41,565 bases of DNA from Gammaproteobacteria bacterium (GTDB taxonomy: Bacteria; Pseudomonadota; Gammaproteobacteria; Xanthomonadales; Rhodanobacteraceae). Under the pieces are notes generated by a model. The model was not told the DNA's origin, ran no database searches, and was given only the letters and a program-made list of their open reading frames with translations. Both the position numbers and the translations under genes were made by a program. Shown here piece after piece: positions 41,513-41,565 of the stretch (within the stretch, counting starts at the first letter, position 1; each line of letters begins with the position of its first letter). Location: assembly GCA_021324095.1 (NCBI GenBank), contig JAJPJT010000022.1, forward strand, positions 1 to 41,565. Reading direction: 5' to 3'.

Positions 41513-41565
41513 TTAGCTTTTCGAGGACTGTTTGCGCGGACGCCCGCCCAGCCGGCCGTTTGCTC
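41513..41565 (-). CDS. C-terminal tail of a gene continuing beyond the window (tentative)
   Basis: One minus-strand frame reads from the window edge through NGRLGGRPRKQSSKS to TAA at 41513-41515. Basic GRP-RK tails are common at the ends of DNA-binding proteins. Sixteen residues are too few for a firm call. Nothing else is assigned in 41349-41512. Confidence 0.25.
   Translation of the reverse strand, partial: ANGRLGGRPRKQSSKS

Overview
The window is high-GC proteobacterial chromosome. The order carB - greA - ABC-F (YheS type) - rpfE-like - recJ, then prfB - lysS and smc - zipA, is what I know from Xanthomonadales (Lysobacterales), where rpfE, recJ, prfB, lysS and greA lie near the DSF quorum-sensing (rpf) locus. 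The TonB-dependent receptor, the exported serine hydrolases and the GC-rich interspersed repeats fit Xanthomonadaceae or Rhodanobacteraceae. Genus cannot be fixed from the sequence alone. No rRNA, tRNA or CRISPR array was seen.

Region 1 (1-19.1 kb) is mostly housekeeping on the plus strand. It holds the end of carB, then greA, a YheS-like ABC-F ATPase, rpfE-like and recJ, joined by 4-bp start/stop overlaps. An exported two-domain protein and an O-methyltransferase lie on the minus strand, followed on the plus strand by an exported SAM methyltransferase and an FMN reductase. Next come prfB with its programmed +1 frameshift, a 23S-IVP-type four-helix-bundle gene, lysS, yciI, bolA, smc, zipA and a PaiB-like protein. 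GC-rich repeats are scattered here: one is read in frame inside the ABC-F gene, one pair brackets the four-helix-bundle gene, and one supplies the end of lysS.

Region 2 (19.2-29.6 kb) is the most interesting part. It is a minus-strand set of TonB-dependent receptor, membrane-anchored serine hydrolase, APC permease, dipeptide epimerase and RpiR-family regulator, with a second exported serine hydrolase just upstream. The receptor and the second hydrolase have near-identical promoters: the -35 is TTGACA with 17-bp spacing, preceded by the same dyad GATA-N6-TATC. I infer a co-regulated system for taking up and processing D-residue-containing (perhaps muropeptide-like) peptides. A glpK-glpD operon follows.

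Region 3 (32.9-36.5 kb) carries small accessory genes: SRPBCC protein, membrane proteins, cupin, MmcQ/YjbR, and a PadR regulator divergent from a four-TM protein across a perfect palindrome.

Region 4 (36.5-41.6 kb) is mobile and decaying DNA. It has an IS1182-like element with 18-bp perfect terminal repeats and a GGTC duplication, a RelE/HigB-XRE toxin-antitoxin pair with a palindromic operator, a short tyrosine integrase with two compensating frameshifts, a frameshifted UPF0149/SEC-C gene and an amino-truncated trypsin-like protease.
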